A stretch of DNA of 64,000 bases from Colocasia esculenta. Lineage: Eukaryota; Streptophyta; Magnoliopsida; Alismatales; Araceae. Below are positions 53,838 through 64,000 of this stretch, one piece after another. The stretch covers positions 35,732,713 through 35,796,712 of the forward strand of contig CM024755.1 in NCBI GenBank assembly GCA_014218235.1, given 5' to 3'. Numbering within the stretch: the stretch's first letter is position 1; the number at the start of each line of letters is the position of its first letter. The notes beneath the pieces were generated by a model, which searched no databases, was not told the origin of the DNA, and saw nothing but the letters and a program-made list of their open reading frames with translations. A program made the translations under genes and the position numbers.

Positions 53838-54708
53838 CTATTTATTTAACTATTTATTGCTCTGATATTCACATCGGGGCATTACACATTTACTCCTACA
53901 TGCTCCCTCGCTATTAGGTCTCGCTATTAGGCGACTGCTTTAACTACTGCTGCAGAGTTTCTCTCTTCGATTTGGACAAACATAAGCACTTTTAAGGGCA
54001 TGGAAGAAGGTAGGTGTATTGATAGCTTAGAGTTAAATATCTTTTTTTATGCCTTACATGTAGAAGAAGTAATTTTTTTCTTGTTTCTGCTGCGGTCGAA
54101 GTTTTAAAATCTATATTTTCATTTTTTTTGTTTCAACTACGGTTGAAGTCTTTAAAGTTGCATTTTCATTTTTTTCCTTGTTTGTTTCAACTGTGGTTTC
54201 AATTTTTAAAGTTGCATGTTCATTATTTTTCTTTGTTAGAGAAGGGGTTATATGTAGGTGCATTGATAGCTTAAGAGTTAAATATCTTTTTTTATGCCTT
54301 ACATGCAGAATAAGTAAATTTTTTTCCTTGTTTCCATTTTGGTTGAAGTTTTAAAAGCTGCATTTTCATTTTTTTTATTTGTTTCAGTTGCGGTTGAAGT
54401 CTTTAAAGCTGTGTTTTCATTTTTCTTTCCTTGTTTCAACTTCGGTTTCAATTTTTAAAGTTGCATGTTCATTATTTTTCCTTGTTAGAGAAGGAGTTAT
54501 AGGTGAATGGACAATATTTATATGTGAAAGGGAAGTATTATAGGTGAATGGACAATATTTATAGGTGAGTTTTTTTGCACTTCTATATGTTATATGTCTT
54601 TTCTTCATATACACATTCTTATTTATTTTTTACTCTGAAATGTAGGTGATAAAATACTGTCGAAAGGTTTTGAGGTGAACACTCCAGAAAAAACCAACTC
54701 TTCTAATG
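53838..54708 (+). other. Left flank of MULE-like gene: 244-bp tandem duplication and inverted satellite motif
   Basis: About 54013-54256 and 54257-54500 are two diverged copies of one ~244-bp, T-rich unit (both begin GGTG-ATTGATAGCTTA). At 54503-54575 the sequence TATAGGTGAATGGACAATAT occurs twice; it is the reverse complement of the core of the 129-bp array at 57420-59360. No coding sequence. Confidence 0.65.
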
Positions 54709-56800
54709 CGGGACTATAATGGAGAACAACCAAGTGAGGGTATGAAATTTGAAAATGCTAATGATGCCATTACTTTCTGCAATACATATGCAAGGAATGT
54801 AGGGTTCAACAGTGTGATATCTAGTAATTAAATGGAAGAATGGAAAATGTATATTTCGACCTTTAGGTTGTTGGAGACATGGAAAATCAAGAAAGAAGGC
54901 TGAAGCAAAAAATCATAAAGACTCCCAAAAAATAGGTTGCAACACAATGGTGAAAGTAAGGGTCGACAAAAGTAGTGGGAAACACACATTCTATGAACTA
55001 ATACTATAGCACAACCATGCTTTGAATCCGAGTGGTGCAAAACATTTTAGATCACATAGAAAATATGCACTCCACAAAAGAGAGAAATTAGAAACATGAG
55101 GGGTTTTGACATCACAACTTCGAAGATAGTCTCCACTATGGCTGTAAGAGTGGGAGGCATGCATCAGTTACCATTTTCAAAGAAAGACTGTCAAAAGTTT
55201 TTGGATAGGGAGAGGCAGTCTCAACTGAAGAAGGGTGATGCACAGAGAATGATTGAATATTTTGCCTAATGCAACTTAGAAATCCAATGTTCTTTTATGC
55301 ATTGGACTTGAATGATGATGATCAATTACACAATATCTTTTGGATTGATGGAAGGTCTTGCATGCATGTACATACTTTTCAGATGTGATTACTTTTGATA
55401 TTACTTACTTGAATAACACATCAGATGCCTTTTGCACCATTTGTGGGGGTTAATCATCATGGACAATTTATCTTACTTGGTTGTGCACTTCTTTCAAATG
55501 AAAAGATTGAATCATTTGTATGGGTGCTCAAGGCTTGGCTAGAATCAAATGGTAACATGGCACCGAAAGCAATAATCATCGATCAAGATAAATCCATGGA
55601 AGTTGCTATAGCTGAGATCTTCCCTAATGCAAAGCATCGTTGGTTCCTTTGGCACATAATGAAGAAGATCCCTGAAAAAATTGGTCATATTTGTTGTAAA
55701 TATCTTGATTTCATTGATGAGTTTCATGGATGCATATATGATTCGATCACAACTCATGAGTTTGAGGAGAGATGGGACCAAATACTCATAAATTATGAAG
55801 AGTGCAAGGATAATGAATGGATAAAGAGTCTATATGAAAGCAGGCTGAAATGGACTCCAATCTTCTTGAAAGACACTTTCTTTGCAGGTAATATTATTTA
55901 GTGTCATTCACATGCATTTATGAGTGTTTCCATATAATTCAATAACATATATTTATTTATATGCAGGAATGTGTTCCTCCAAAGAAGTGAGAGCATCTAT
56001 CACTTCTTTGATAATACGATGTAGAAAATGAAGCAGATGTGAAAACATTGGAAACTGCTCACTTTCTATGAACTTCATCCTCATTCGAAAAATATGCTTC
56101 TAGTATATACAAGAGGGCCATTTTCAAGAAGTTCCAAGAAGAATTGAAGGAGATTGCTTCCTATGTTCTAACAATCATCCATGATGATGATAAGAAGTTG
56201 ATAATGAGGATAAAGTCTTTTGAAAAGATTAAAGTGAAACATGTTAACAAGGTCATTGCAAAGGAATTCACAGTGTCGATTGACCAAGCTGAGGACTTAG
56301 TTACATGTACCTGCAAGTCTTTCAAATTTAGAGGTTATTTATGTCATCATGAGTTGGTGGCACTTCAGTTTGCAAACATCGCAAGGATTCCTGGGAGATA
56401 TATTATGAAATGATGGACAATTAAGATGCGATATCAACATGCAAACGATGATTATATAATTCAAAATGATTTGGTTGATTCAACTGCATGTCACTATAGC
56501 AATCTAATTCATCGTCTCATGAAGGTTGGAGAGGTTGAATCGATGTCTCAAGCAATGCATGATATAGTTGTTCAAGAAATCCCTAATCAGATGAAGAAAC
56601 TGATAGATTGATCCCAGTCACAAGCCAGTTCTGAAAATACCATGTCTTCAAGTAGCCATTCTCATATTGTTAACGATTCACCATGAGCAAAGACAAAAGG
56701 AAGAGTGAGAGAGAAAAGAATAGAATGCTCTATTGAAAAGATGAAAAGGAGCTCTAAATTAAAAAGAAGAGAATACCGCCTTCCCACAGATTGCCATTCT
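54709..56800 (+). pseudogene. FAR1/FRS-type Mutator-like transposase, decayed
   Basis: Read across several frames. The FAR1 DNA-binding domain (54709-55070) has 'EGMKFENANDAITFCNTYARNVGF', 'GCNTMVKVRV' and 'HNHALNPSGAKHFRSHRK'. A leader 'NPMFFYALDLNDDDQLHNIFWIDGRS' (about 55280-55360) follows, with a degenerate 'TFDITYL'. The MULE transposase core at 55425-55901 has 'MPFAPFVGVNHHGQFILLGCALL', 'AIIIDQDKSMEVAIAEIFPNAKHRWFLWHIMKK'. The SWIM zinc finger is 'CTCKSFKFRGYLCHHE' (about 56310-56355), and an FRS-like basic C-terminus reaches about 56800. These are the FAR1/FHY3-related domains shared by MULE transposases and domesticated FRS genes. At least five frameshifts or stops; it would have cut and rejoined element ends. 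Dead copy, older than the nest beside it by its decay. Confidence 0.85.
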
Positions 56801-57419
56801 GTAACCTATGCACATATTACACTTAGTAATTTAATGTTGATATGTAACATTTAGTAAAATTTTGCTATTGTATACAATGCCATTTTTAGGTCATACTCCA
56901 ATAGAGGATACAATCTAGCGACGTGTAGCCCATGCACCGCGTGTTGGGTATGCCCCAGATGCAGCATGGACAACATATGTTGAATATCCCACACACCGTC
57001 CAATTGATGTAGTTCATGCCTCATATGCAACTGATGCCTCCCCTGCAGTCGATGCCTCACCTGCAGATGATGCCTCAGATGCAGTCGATGCCTCCCCTAT
57101 AGCCATGGCAGCCGGAGTTGAGTTTCATAGTGGAGGATTGAGAGGTGTAGATAGTTGTAAGTTTTTGTGGTATAGAAAAGTTATTTTTTGGCAACAAGTG
57201 GAGGGCATAGAAATGGTTGAATATGCTTATATTTGTGTATGAGAAAAGCTTGCATTTTTGTGGATGAGTAGAGGGTATAGATGAAGTGTAAACATAATTA
57301 CATGGCAAATTCAATGTTATGAAAAATTACACGGCAACATTCAATGTTATGAAAAATAACTTGTTATTATACTCTTTTGCATGTGTTGACTACAAGTGGC
57401 GAGTCTTTTGCACAGCTCT
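56801..57419 (+). other. Non-coding spacer between the transposase and the 129-bp array
   Basis: AT-rich. A short GATGCCTC-rich microrepeat lies at about 57005-57095, and a ~26-bp direct duplication TTCAATGTTATGAAAAAT at 57309-57357. Nothing else seen. Confidence 0.5.
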
Positions 57420-59360
57420 ATATCGATCTGTACTCACCCAACATGGCGGCCTATTCACCTACATATACAGCTAATTCACTTATAAATACTACACATTCAC
57501 CTATAAATAGTGTCATTTCATCTAAATATACATTGAACACTAACACTTGCACAGATCTGTACCCACCCAGTGTGGTGGCCTATTCACCTATATATATAGC
57601 TAATTCACCTATAAATATTGTCCAATCATGTATAAATAGTTCCCTTTCACCTATAAATAGTTCCCTTTCACCTATATATACATTGAACACCAACACTTGC
57701 ACAGAACTGTATTCACCCAGTGTGGCAACCTATTCACCTACATATACTGTTAATTCACCTATAAATACTGTCCATTCACATATAAATACTACCATTTCAC
57801 CAACATATACGTTGAACACCAACACATGCACATATCTGTACTCGCCCAATGTGGTGGTTTATTCACCTATATATAATGCTCAATCACCTATAAATAATGC
57901 ACATTTACCTATAAATAGTGTCATTTCACCTATAAATTCATTGAACACCAACACTTGCACAGATCTGTACTCACCCAGTGCGGCAACCTATTCACCTATA
58001 TATATTGCTAATTCACCTATAAATATTGTCCATTCACTTATGAATACTACCATTTCACCTACATATACATTGAAATCCAACACCTGCACATATTTGTACT
58101 CATATAGTGTGGGGGCCTATTCACCTATTTATAATGATCAATCACCTATAAATACTTCACATTCACCCATAAATAATATCATTTCACCTATAAATTCATT
58201 GAAGACCAACACTTCTACAGATTTGTAATTACCCAATGTGGCGGACTATTCACCTACATATATAGCCAATTCGCCTATAAATACTGTCCACTCACTTATA
58301 AATAGTGTCATTTAACCTACATATACATTGAACACCAACACTTGCACAGATCTGTACTCACCTACTGTGGTGGCCTATTAACCTACATATACTGCTAATT
58401 CACCTACAAATATTGTCCATTCACCTATAAGTACTTCCCTTTCATCTATATATACACTGAACACCAACACTTGCACAGATCTATATTCACCCAGTGTGGT
58501 GACCTATTCACCTACATATACAGCTAATTCATCTATAAATACTATCCATTCACCTATAAATAGTGTCATTTAACCTACATATACATTGAACACCAACACT
58601 TGCACAAATCTGTACTCACCCAGTGTGGTGGCCTATTCACCTACATACACTACTAATTCACCTATAAACATTGTCCATTCACCTATAAATACTTCCTTTT
58701 CACCTACATATACATTGAACACCAACACCTGCACAGATCTATACTCACCCAGTATGGCGGCCTATTCACCTACATATATAGCTAATTCATCTATTAATAC
58801 TATCCATTCACTTATAAATAGTGTCATTTAACCTACATATACATTGAACACCAACGCTTGCACAGATCTGTACTCACCCAGTGTGGTGGCCTATTCACCT
58901 ACATATATTGTTGATTCACCAATAAATATTGTCCATTCACATATAAATACTTCCTTTTCACTTACGTATACATAGAACACCAGCACTTGCACAGATCTGT
59001 ACTCACCTGGTGTGGCAGCTTATTCACTTGCATATACTGCTAATTTACCCATTAATATTGTCCATTCACCTATAAATAGTGTCATTTAACCTACATATAC
59101 ATTGAACACCAACACTTGCACAGAGTTGTGCTCACCCAGTGTGGTGGCCTATTCACCTACATATACAACTAATTCACCTATAAATATTGTCCATTCACCT
59201 ATAAATACTTCCCTTTCACCTGCATATATATTGAACACCAACACTTGCACAGATCTGTACTCACCCAATGTGGCGGCCTATTCACCTACATATATAGCTA
59301 ATTTAGCTATATGTATTGTCCATTCATCTATAAATAATGTCATTTCACCTACATTATACG
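57420..59360. repeat. 129-bp tandem (satellite-like) array, about 14-15 units
   Basis: The landmark TTGAACACCAACACTTGCAC recurs at 57683, 57812, 57941, 58070, 58199, 58328, 58457, 58586, 58715, 58844, 58973, 59102 and 59231, that is, exactly every 129 bp. The first spacing (from about 57530) is longer because of an extra ~24-30 bp subunit. Within each unit TTCACCTATAAAT-type subunits repeat. 129 is a multiple of three, so a 43-residue repeat (Ser/Pro/Ile/Asn/Tyr-rich) stays open for 283 codons at 57377-58228. Later units have in-frame stops. I call it a repeat, not a gene. Confidence 0.92.
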
Positions 59361-60455
59361 TCATTGAGAGTCATATGTGTAAGACTACCTCGTATTGGAA
59401 ACTAACATTTGTACGAGTATGTCTTTCTAGTATAAGTCATATGAGTAGGTCTATCTAGTACAAGTCATACGACTAAGTTTATGTAGTATAAGTCAACAAG
59501 AGTCGTACTAGTAAGAGTATTTATTATAAGTCATTGAGAGTCATATCCATAAGACTACCTCGTATTAGTCATTGACATTCTTATAAGTAAGTCTTTCCAG
59601 TATAAGTCATACGAGTAGGTCTATCTAATACAAGTCATATAAGTAAGTCTATGTAGTATAAGTTATTGAGAGTTGTATTAGTAAGAGTATGCACTATAAG
59701 TCATCGAGAGTCATATGTGTAAGACTATCTCATATTAGTCATTGAGAGTCGTATTAGTAAGTCTATGTAGTATAAGTCATCGAGAATCATACTAGTAAGA
59801 GTATTTATTATAAGTCATTGAGAGTCATATGTGTAAGACTACTTCGTATTAGTCACTGACATTTGTATGAGTAAGTCTTTCTAGTATAAGTCATATGATT
59901 AGGTCTATCTTGTACAAGTCATACGACTAAGTCTATGTAGTATAAGTCAACGAGAGTCATACTAGTAAGAATATTTATTATAAGTCATTGAGAGTAATAT
60001 GCGTAAGACTACCTCGTATTAGTCATTGACATTCGTACAAGTAAGTCTTTCCAGTATAAGTCATATGAGTTGGTCATCTAGTAAAAGTCATACAGGTAGG
60101 TCTATGTGGTATAAGTTATTGAGAATCCTACGAGTAAGAGTACACACTATAAGTCATCGAGAGTCATATGTGTAAGACTACCTCATATTAGTCATTGAGA
60201 ATCGTATTAGTAAGTCTATGTAGTATAAGTCAATGAGAGTCACACTAGTTAGAGTATTTATTATAAGTCATTGAGAGTCATATGTGTAAGACTATCTCAT
60301 ATTAGTCATTGACATTCGAACGAGTAAGTCTTTCCAGTATAAGTCATACGAGTAGGTCTATCTAGTACAAGTCATACGAGTATGTCTATATAGTATAAGT
60401 TATTGAGAGTCATACTAGTAAGAGTATGTACTATAAGTCATCAAGAGTCACAAGA
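59345..60455. repeat. ~29-bp minisatellite in higher-order arrangement (AGTATAAGTCATNCGAGTA-like)
   Basis: Units built on ATAAGTCAT, GAGAGTCATA and GTAAGTCTAT repeat every ~28-30 bp. A marker block GTGTAAGACTACCTCGTATT recurs near 59364, 59537, 59706, 59820, 59992, 60160 and 60266, spaced ~170 or ~110 bp, so units are organised in larger blocks. It is flanked on both sides by the 129-bp satellite type. Confidence 0.85.
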
Positions 60456-60754
60456 TCTCTCTGCCCATTCGCCCAATGACGACCTATTCATCTACATATA
60501 CTGTCCGTTCAACTATAAATACTAAACAATCACTTACATATAAAGATATTTCACCTACATATATTATGAACAACAAAATAGTCAGCTCTACCGATCCACT
60601 CAGAGGGAAGCATATTCACCTACATATAATGCCCATTCACCTATAAATGCTAAAAAATCATGGACATACAGAGACCATTCACCAACATATATTATCAACA
60701 TCAAAATAGTCAACTCTGCCCATTCACTCATAGTGGCTGCCTATTCACCTATAT
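60456..60754. repeat. Diverged units of the 129-bp repeat family
   Basis: CCTATTCACCTACATATA, CACCTATAAATGCTA and CCATTCAC blocks repeat with ~129-bp spacing but low identity to 57420-59360. The array is cut at 60754 by an LTR. Confidence 0.7.
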
Positions 60755-62541
60755 TGTAATGACCCGATCTCCCATACCCCTGCCAAGGACCCCAAAGTTT
60801 GCGCTACCACCCACGGATCTGAAGATCCGGAAGGGTTAGAAGAAATAATCTAGTGATATATGTACTGAGTTTAAATAACTATAACAAGATATATAGCTTT
60901 ACAACGTGTCCCAAGTAAAAGCACACGTACAAGAAGAAAGGTGCAGTCCATAAGGGGCATAGCCCGAGAACTTGCAAAGCACAACTCTCAACTCACTTAG
61001 GTACAAGAGCTCACAACGCTCGCTCTCACTACTGTTGATAGCACACGGCACCACAGCCGCCTCTGTAAACTATTCGACACTGAGGTCCCGAGACAACGAG
61101 CCCCTAGCTAAAGGGAATAGGGGGTAAGCCTCACGAACAAGGCCTAGGGATTACCAGTCCCTCACCGACCAGAGCAGCAGGAAACTCTGAAAACAAAAAA
61201 CTACACTAGAAATCCGTAAAGCGAGGAACACCTATAGCAGGATACTACAAAGCAGCGGAACAGAACAATACAATGCCACGACCACCAACCACGTTTGTGA
61301 CACACATGACTCCTGCAGAGACCAATGGAGTTAGGCATAACATAGAAACAAGTCTCGACACGCCCGTCGAGATAGGGGTCTCACAGAGACCACAGAGTAA
61401 CCACGTGAGAAGGACGTCTCACCACAAGCACGGCCACCTCAAACCTCCACAAGGTTGAGGGCCCACAAGCAGAACCACCCCAGACCCTGGACACACAGCG
61501 AGGTCGAAAAACCTTACATGCCGGTGTCACCACAGACTGGCATCAAAGAACGGGACTACGGAACCGAGAGGACACCGAAGCGGAAACCACTAGAGCACAG
61601 GCCAACAAGGCCAAACCAACAATGCCCATAGAAGCTAGACGCGGTCAGGCCACAACCACCATGCAAGCTAGGGCAATGAGTCGTGCTAGGAAACGTCGTC
61701 ATAACAACAGCAACCAAGCCACCGCCACTAGTAGGTAAGAGGAGGACACACCGGCCACTCTCTCTCTACGCGACAGCTGGCACTTGCCTCTAACCTCTTG
61801 GGAAGAATGAGACAGAGCGGCCACAGAACACACAAACACATGCAACATCGCAGCCGGCCAAGCTGCTGCCCCACGCCTGGCCTCTCTAAGTGGTTCCAGG
61901 GCTACAAAGAGCGAGGCAGTGAGACAAGGGACTGTCTGGGCTATGTTGGGAAGAGACCCGCCGCAATGACCTTGGCATCCCGCCCCAGACAAGAGATCTC
62001 TACAAACGATCAGCACTGTTGTCCAAACCTCATTTTCCCTTCCACTCTAGAGTTCGTCTCACTAGGCCATAAACTCGAGCACACTCATAGCCTGGAGCAC
62101 TCCCTCAACGGACTCAGGAGGATGGGGGTCCCAGGAAATGGAAACAACCTCTGAACGGGACAAGCCCTCTAGTGCCGAGCACCGGGTGAAGGGCGGGGAA
62201 GCACAACAAAATCATGCCGAAACTGCTAGCTTGTAACCCACGACAAGCCCGAGGCACGCACAAACCCTCGAGAAGGCCATCGGCCAACCAAGGCACGCAT
62301 GAGCAAACCAGAACCTCAGAACACCACCAATCGGTATGGAAAGTCTGTCGCTCTACTAATAATCGATAGACTGCCGGTCAATAGATTATCTCTCCTGGAA
62401 CCACTGCCATGACACAACCATGAAGGTGTCACCTTCGGTCACTGAACGCAGCAAGGTAACCTACCACGTTTCCCACTAGAAGGTCCTAAGGGCAAGCCTG
62501 CCCTGGGGCACACGCCGGCACACTAACCAAGGCCACGGAAA
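60755..62541 (-). repeat. Chromovirus LTR related to the E2 LTR, interrupted by a copia element
   Basis: Starts TGTAATGACCCGATCTCCC. Blocks match the E2 LTR in order: GGATCTGAAGATCCGGAAGG, CATAAGGGGCATAGCCCGAG, and CTGGCCTCTCTAAGTGGTTC near 61878. The match to E2 is partial, so this is a related subfamily. By the E2 precedent the element is on the - strand. Its other end is beyond the copia insertion at 62542 and outside the window; whether it is a solo LTR cannot be told. No genuine coding frame. Confidence 0.75.
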
Positions 62542-62947
62542 TGTTGGGGATCAGATCGGCAGCCCTCTCTCACACGACTCACACGTAGAGATTGGAGGAG
62601 AGATTAAAGAAGAGAGAAGAAGAACATAAGAACACCAGATTTCTGTGGTTCGGAGGCAACGCCTTCCTACGTCCACGGCCACAGCAGCGAAACCAATACT
62701 ATGTGACAGAATCATTATAGTACAAGGAGAATCCACCCCACATTATATACTGGGAGGTTAGGGCGCCATAATCGAGAGTTACAAGGACAAAAATGCCCTT
62801 AACTCAGAAACGCGAAGTCGTCTGACTCGGGGTGCGTCGACCTTATTCATGGGTGCGTCGATGCACCTCAACCTGTGTCAACCTCATGGGTGCGTCTCCG
62901 ACTCCGAACCGATCCACATTTGAAAGTTCAGGCTCCAGACTCTAACA
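62542..62947 (-). repeat. Tork/Tnt1-like copia 3' LTR
   Basis: TGTTGGGGATC...GACTCTAACA, 406 bp, followed by ATCTCCCACTTGGAGT, which on the - strand is a purine tract (CCAAGTGGGAGAT) placed before TGTTAGAGTC. The preceding five bases are GGAAA, the expected left duplication. Confidence 0.85.
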
Positions 62948-63051
62948 ATCTCCCACTTGGAGTCTGAACTCCAAACAATAACAGGCATCTCAAAGACTTG
63001 ATCCTCCTCAATGTAGCAAAGGAAAAGCTGGTTGTGGCATCCCTCCATCAA

Positions 63052-64000
63052 TCATTCATGGAGACCAACTGAAGCTTGGCACAGCTTCAGTTTCTCTCTT
63101 GTGACCGCCTTGGTCAACATGTCTGCTGGATTTTCTATCCCTCGTATCTTCTCAAGCAACAGAGTACCATCTTCAATCAACCCAAGGATGAAGTGATACT
63201 TCAGCTGTATGTGCTTCGTCCTTGCATGGAAGACGGGGTTCTTGGTAAGGTGAATTGCACTTTGACTGTCACAAAACAGCACACTGTTGTTTTGTTTGTT
63301 GTCCAATTCCTTCAGAAAAATTTTCAGCCACACCATCTCCTTGCTAGCTTTGGAGACAACAACATACTCTACTTCTGTGGTTGAAAGAGCAACAACATTT
63401 TGAAGTTGTGATATCCAGCTCACTGCAGTCCCACCCAAGGTGTAAACATAACCAGTGGTGCTTCTTCTTGTGTCAAGATCACCACCAAGATCTGCATCAA
63501 CAAAGCCTTGTAAAATGACATCATTTTTCCTGAAACAAAGAGATTTACCTGAAGTGCCTTTCAGGTATCTCAGAATCCATTTTATTGCTTCCCAGTGTTG
63601 TTTGCCCGGATCTGCCATATGCCTGCACACAACTCCCACTGCGTGTGCTATATCCAATCTGGTACAAACCATTGCATACATTAGGCTTCCCACAGCTGAT
63701 GCATAAGGAATTTTCTTCATGGACTCACACTCTTCAGCAGTCTTTGGTGATTGCTCTTTAGACAGCTTGAAGTGGCTTGCTAGAGGAGTGTTTACTGGTT
63801 TCGCATACTGCATTGTAAACCTGCCCAACACTTTTTGAATGTAGCCTTCTTGAGATAGCTTCAGAGTATCATCTGTTCTATCCCTCACAATTCTCATTCC
63901 AAGAATTTGTTTTGCTGCTCCCAAGTCCTTCATAGCAAATTCCTTTGACAATTGCTCCTTCAACTTGTTGATCTCTGTCATACTTGATCCTGCAATGAGC
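63052..64000 (-). CDS. Tork/Tnt1-like copia pol, C-terminal RT and RNase H (runs off the window)
   Basis: An open frame from the window edge to TAA at 63052. RT C-terminal part: 'LSKEFAMKDLGAAKQILGMRI', 'LSQEGYIQKVL', 'PYASAVGSLMYAMVCTRLDIAHAVGVV'. RNase H: 'GFVDADLGGDLDTRRSTTGYV' and 'VALSTTEVEYV', where the usual Ala-Glu-Tyr is Val-Glu-Tyr, then 'HLTKNPVFHARTKHI' and 'NPADMLTKAV'. The catalytic YVDD lies upstream, outside the window. No stop in the visible part. The pattern fits the Tork/Tnt1 copia lineage. The product copies element RNA to DNA. Confidence 0.92.
   Translation of the reverse strand, partial: LIAGSSMTEINKLKEQLSKEFAMKDLGAAKQILGMRIVRDRTDDTLKLSQEGYIQKVLGRFTMQYAKPVNTPLASHFKLSKEQSPKTAEECESMKKIPYASAVGSLMYAMVCTRLDIAHAVGVVCRHMADPGKQHWEAIKWILRYLKGTSGKSLCFRKNDVILQGFVDADLGGDLDTRRSTTGYVYTLGGTAVSWISQLQNVVALSTTEVEYVVVSKASKEMVWLKIFLKELDNKQNNSVLFCDSQSAIHLTKNPVFHARTKHIQLKYHFILGLIEDGTLLLEKIRGIENPADMLTKAVTREKLKLCQASVGLHE

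Noticed and set aside
57377..58831. Long Ser/Pro/Asn/Tyr-rich open frames as a secreted repeat-protein gene
   Set aside because: They are translations of the 129-bp satellite; later units carry stops in the same frame, there is no signal peptide, and no independent coding signal.
57420..60455. CRISPR-like array
   Set aside because: Units are contiguous tandem repeats with no unique spacers, in a plant retroelement context with no cas genes.

Overview
The window is angiosperm nuclear DNA from a repeat-rich, probably large plant genome. Every recognisable coding region is a plant transposable-element gene: Ty3/gypsy chromovirus, Ty3/gypsy Tat/Ogre-like, Ty1/copia SIRE-like, Ty1/copia Tork/Tnt1-like, a putative-transposon (Transposase_28-type) gag-like gene, and a FAR1/MULE transposase. 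I see no ordinary host gene, tRNA, rRNA or CRISPR array. The species cannot be told from the sequence.

Positions 1-53837 are one set of nested insertions, five LTR retrotransposons deep. E1 (+ strand, only the last 155 bp of its left LTR in view, right LTR 53121-53837) carries a Transposase_28-type gag-like gene. E2 (1597-50479, - strand chromovirus, target duplication CTTTC) sits inside a probable intron of that gene. E3 (4878-46686, - strand chromovirus) interrupts E2; it is a partly deleted tandem (LTR - internal - LTR - partial integrase). E4 (11123-41422, + strand SIRE-like copia, TSD TCTTA) interrupts the E3 gag. E5 (18717-35700, - strand Tat/Ogre-like gypsy, TSD AAAAG) interrupts the extra open reading frame of E4. 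LTR divergence seen by eye rises from E5 (very low) to E2 (clearly diverged), which fits the nesting order.

The most notable content is in E5. Its gag-protease-RT-RNase H-integrase genes run on the - strand (33758 to 26552). On the opposite strand, downstream of pol, lie two genes that look like plant mobile domain (PMD, MAIN/MAIL1-like) genes. PMD-A (20525-21882) has one intron and two in-frame stops. PMD-B (22384-25310) can be read as eight exons joined by seven phase-0 GT-AG introns and has a coiled-coil C-terminus. About 20 copies of a 26-28 bp quasi-palindrome (half-site roughly GACGTCCA / TGGACGTC) cluster upstream of PMD-A, between the two genes, in PMD-B intron 1, in the E5 5' leader and in the tail of the 5' LTR. 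An element-encoded DNA-associated protein with its own cis-motif array is a plausible, untested reading.

The other LTR families carry their own short-motif clusters: CTGTCGACAG in E3, GTCGCGAC in E2, and AACGAYTT-type repeats in E4.

Right of the nest (53838-60754) is a decayed FAR1-type Mutator-like transposase gene (54709-56800). It is followed by an exact-period 129-bp tandem array (57420-59360) that encloses a roughly 29-bp higher-order array (59345-60455). A short inverted copy of the 129-bp motif lies on the other side of the transposase (54500-54575), so the whole may be one transposon with repeat-bearing ends. The window closes with a chromovirus LTR distantly related to E2 (60755-62541), interrupted by a Tork/Tnt1-like copia element (LTR 62542-62947, pol to the window end).
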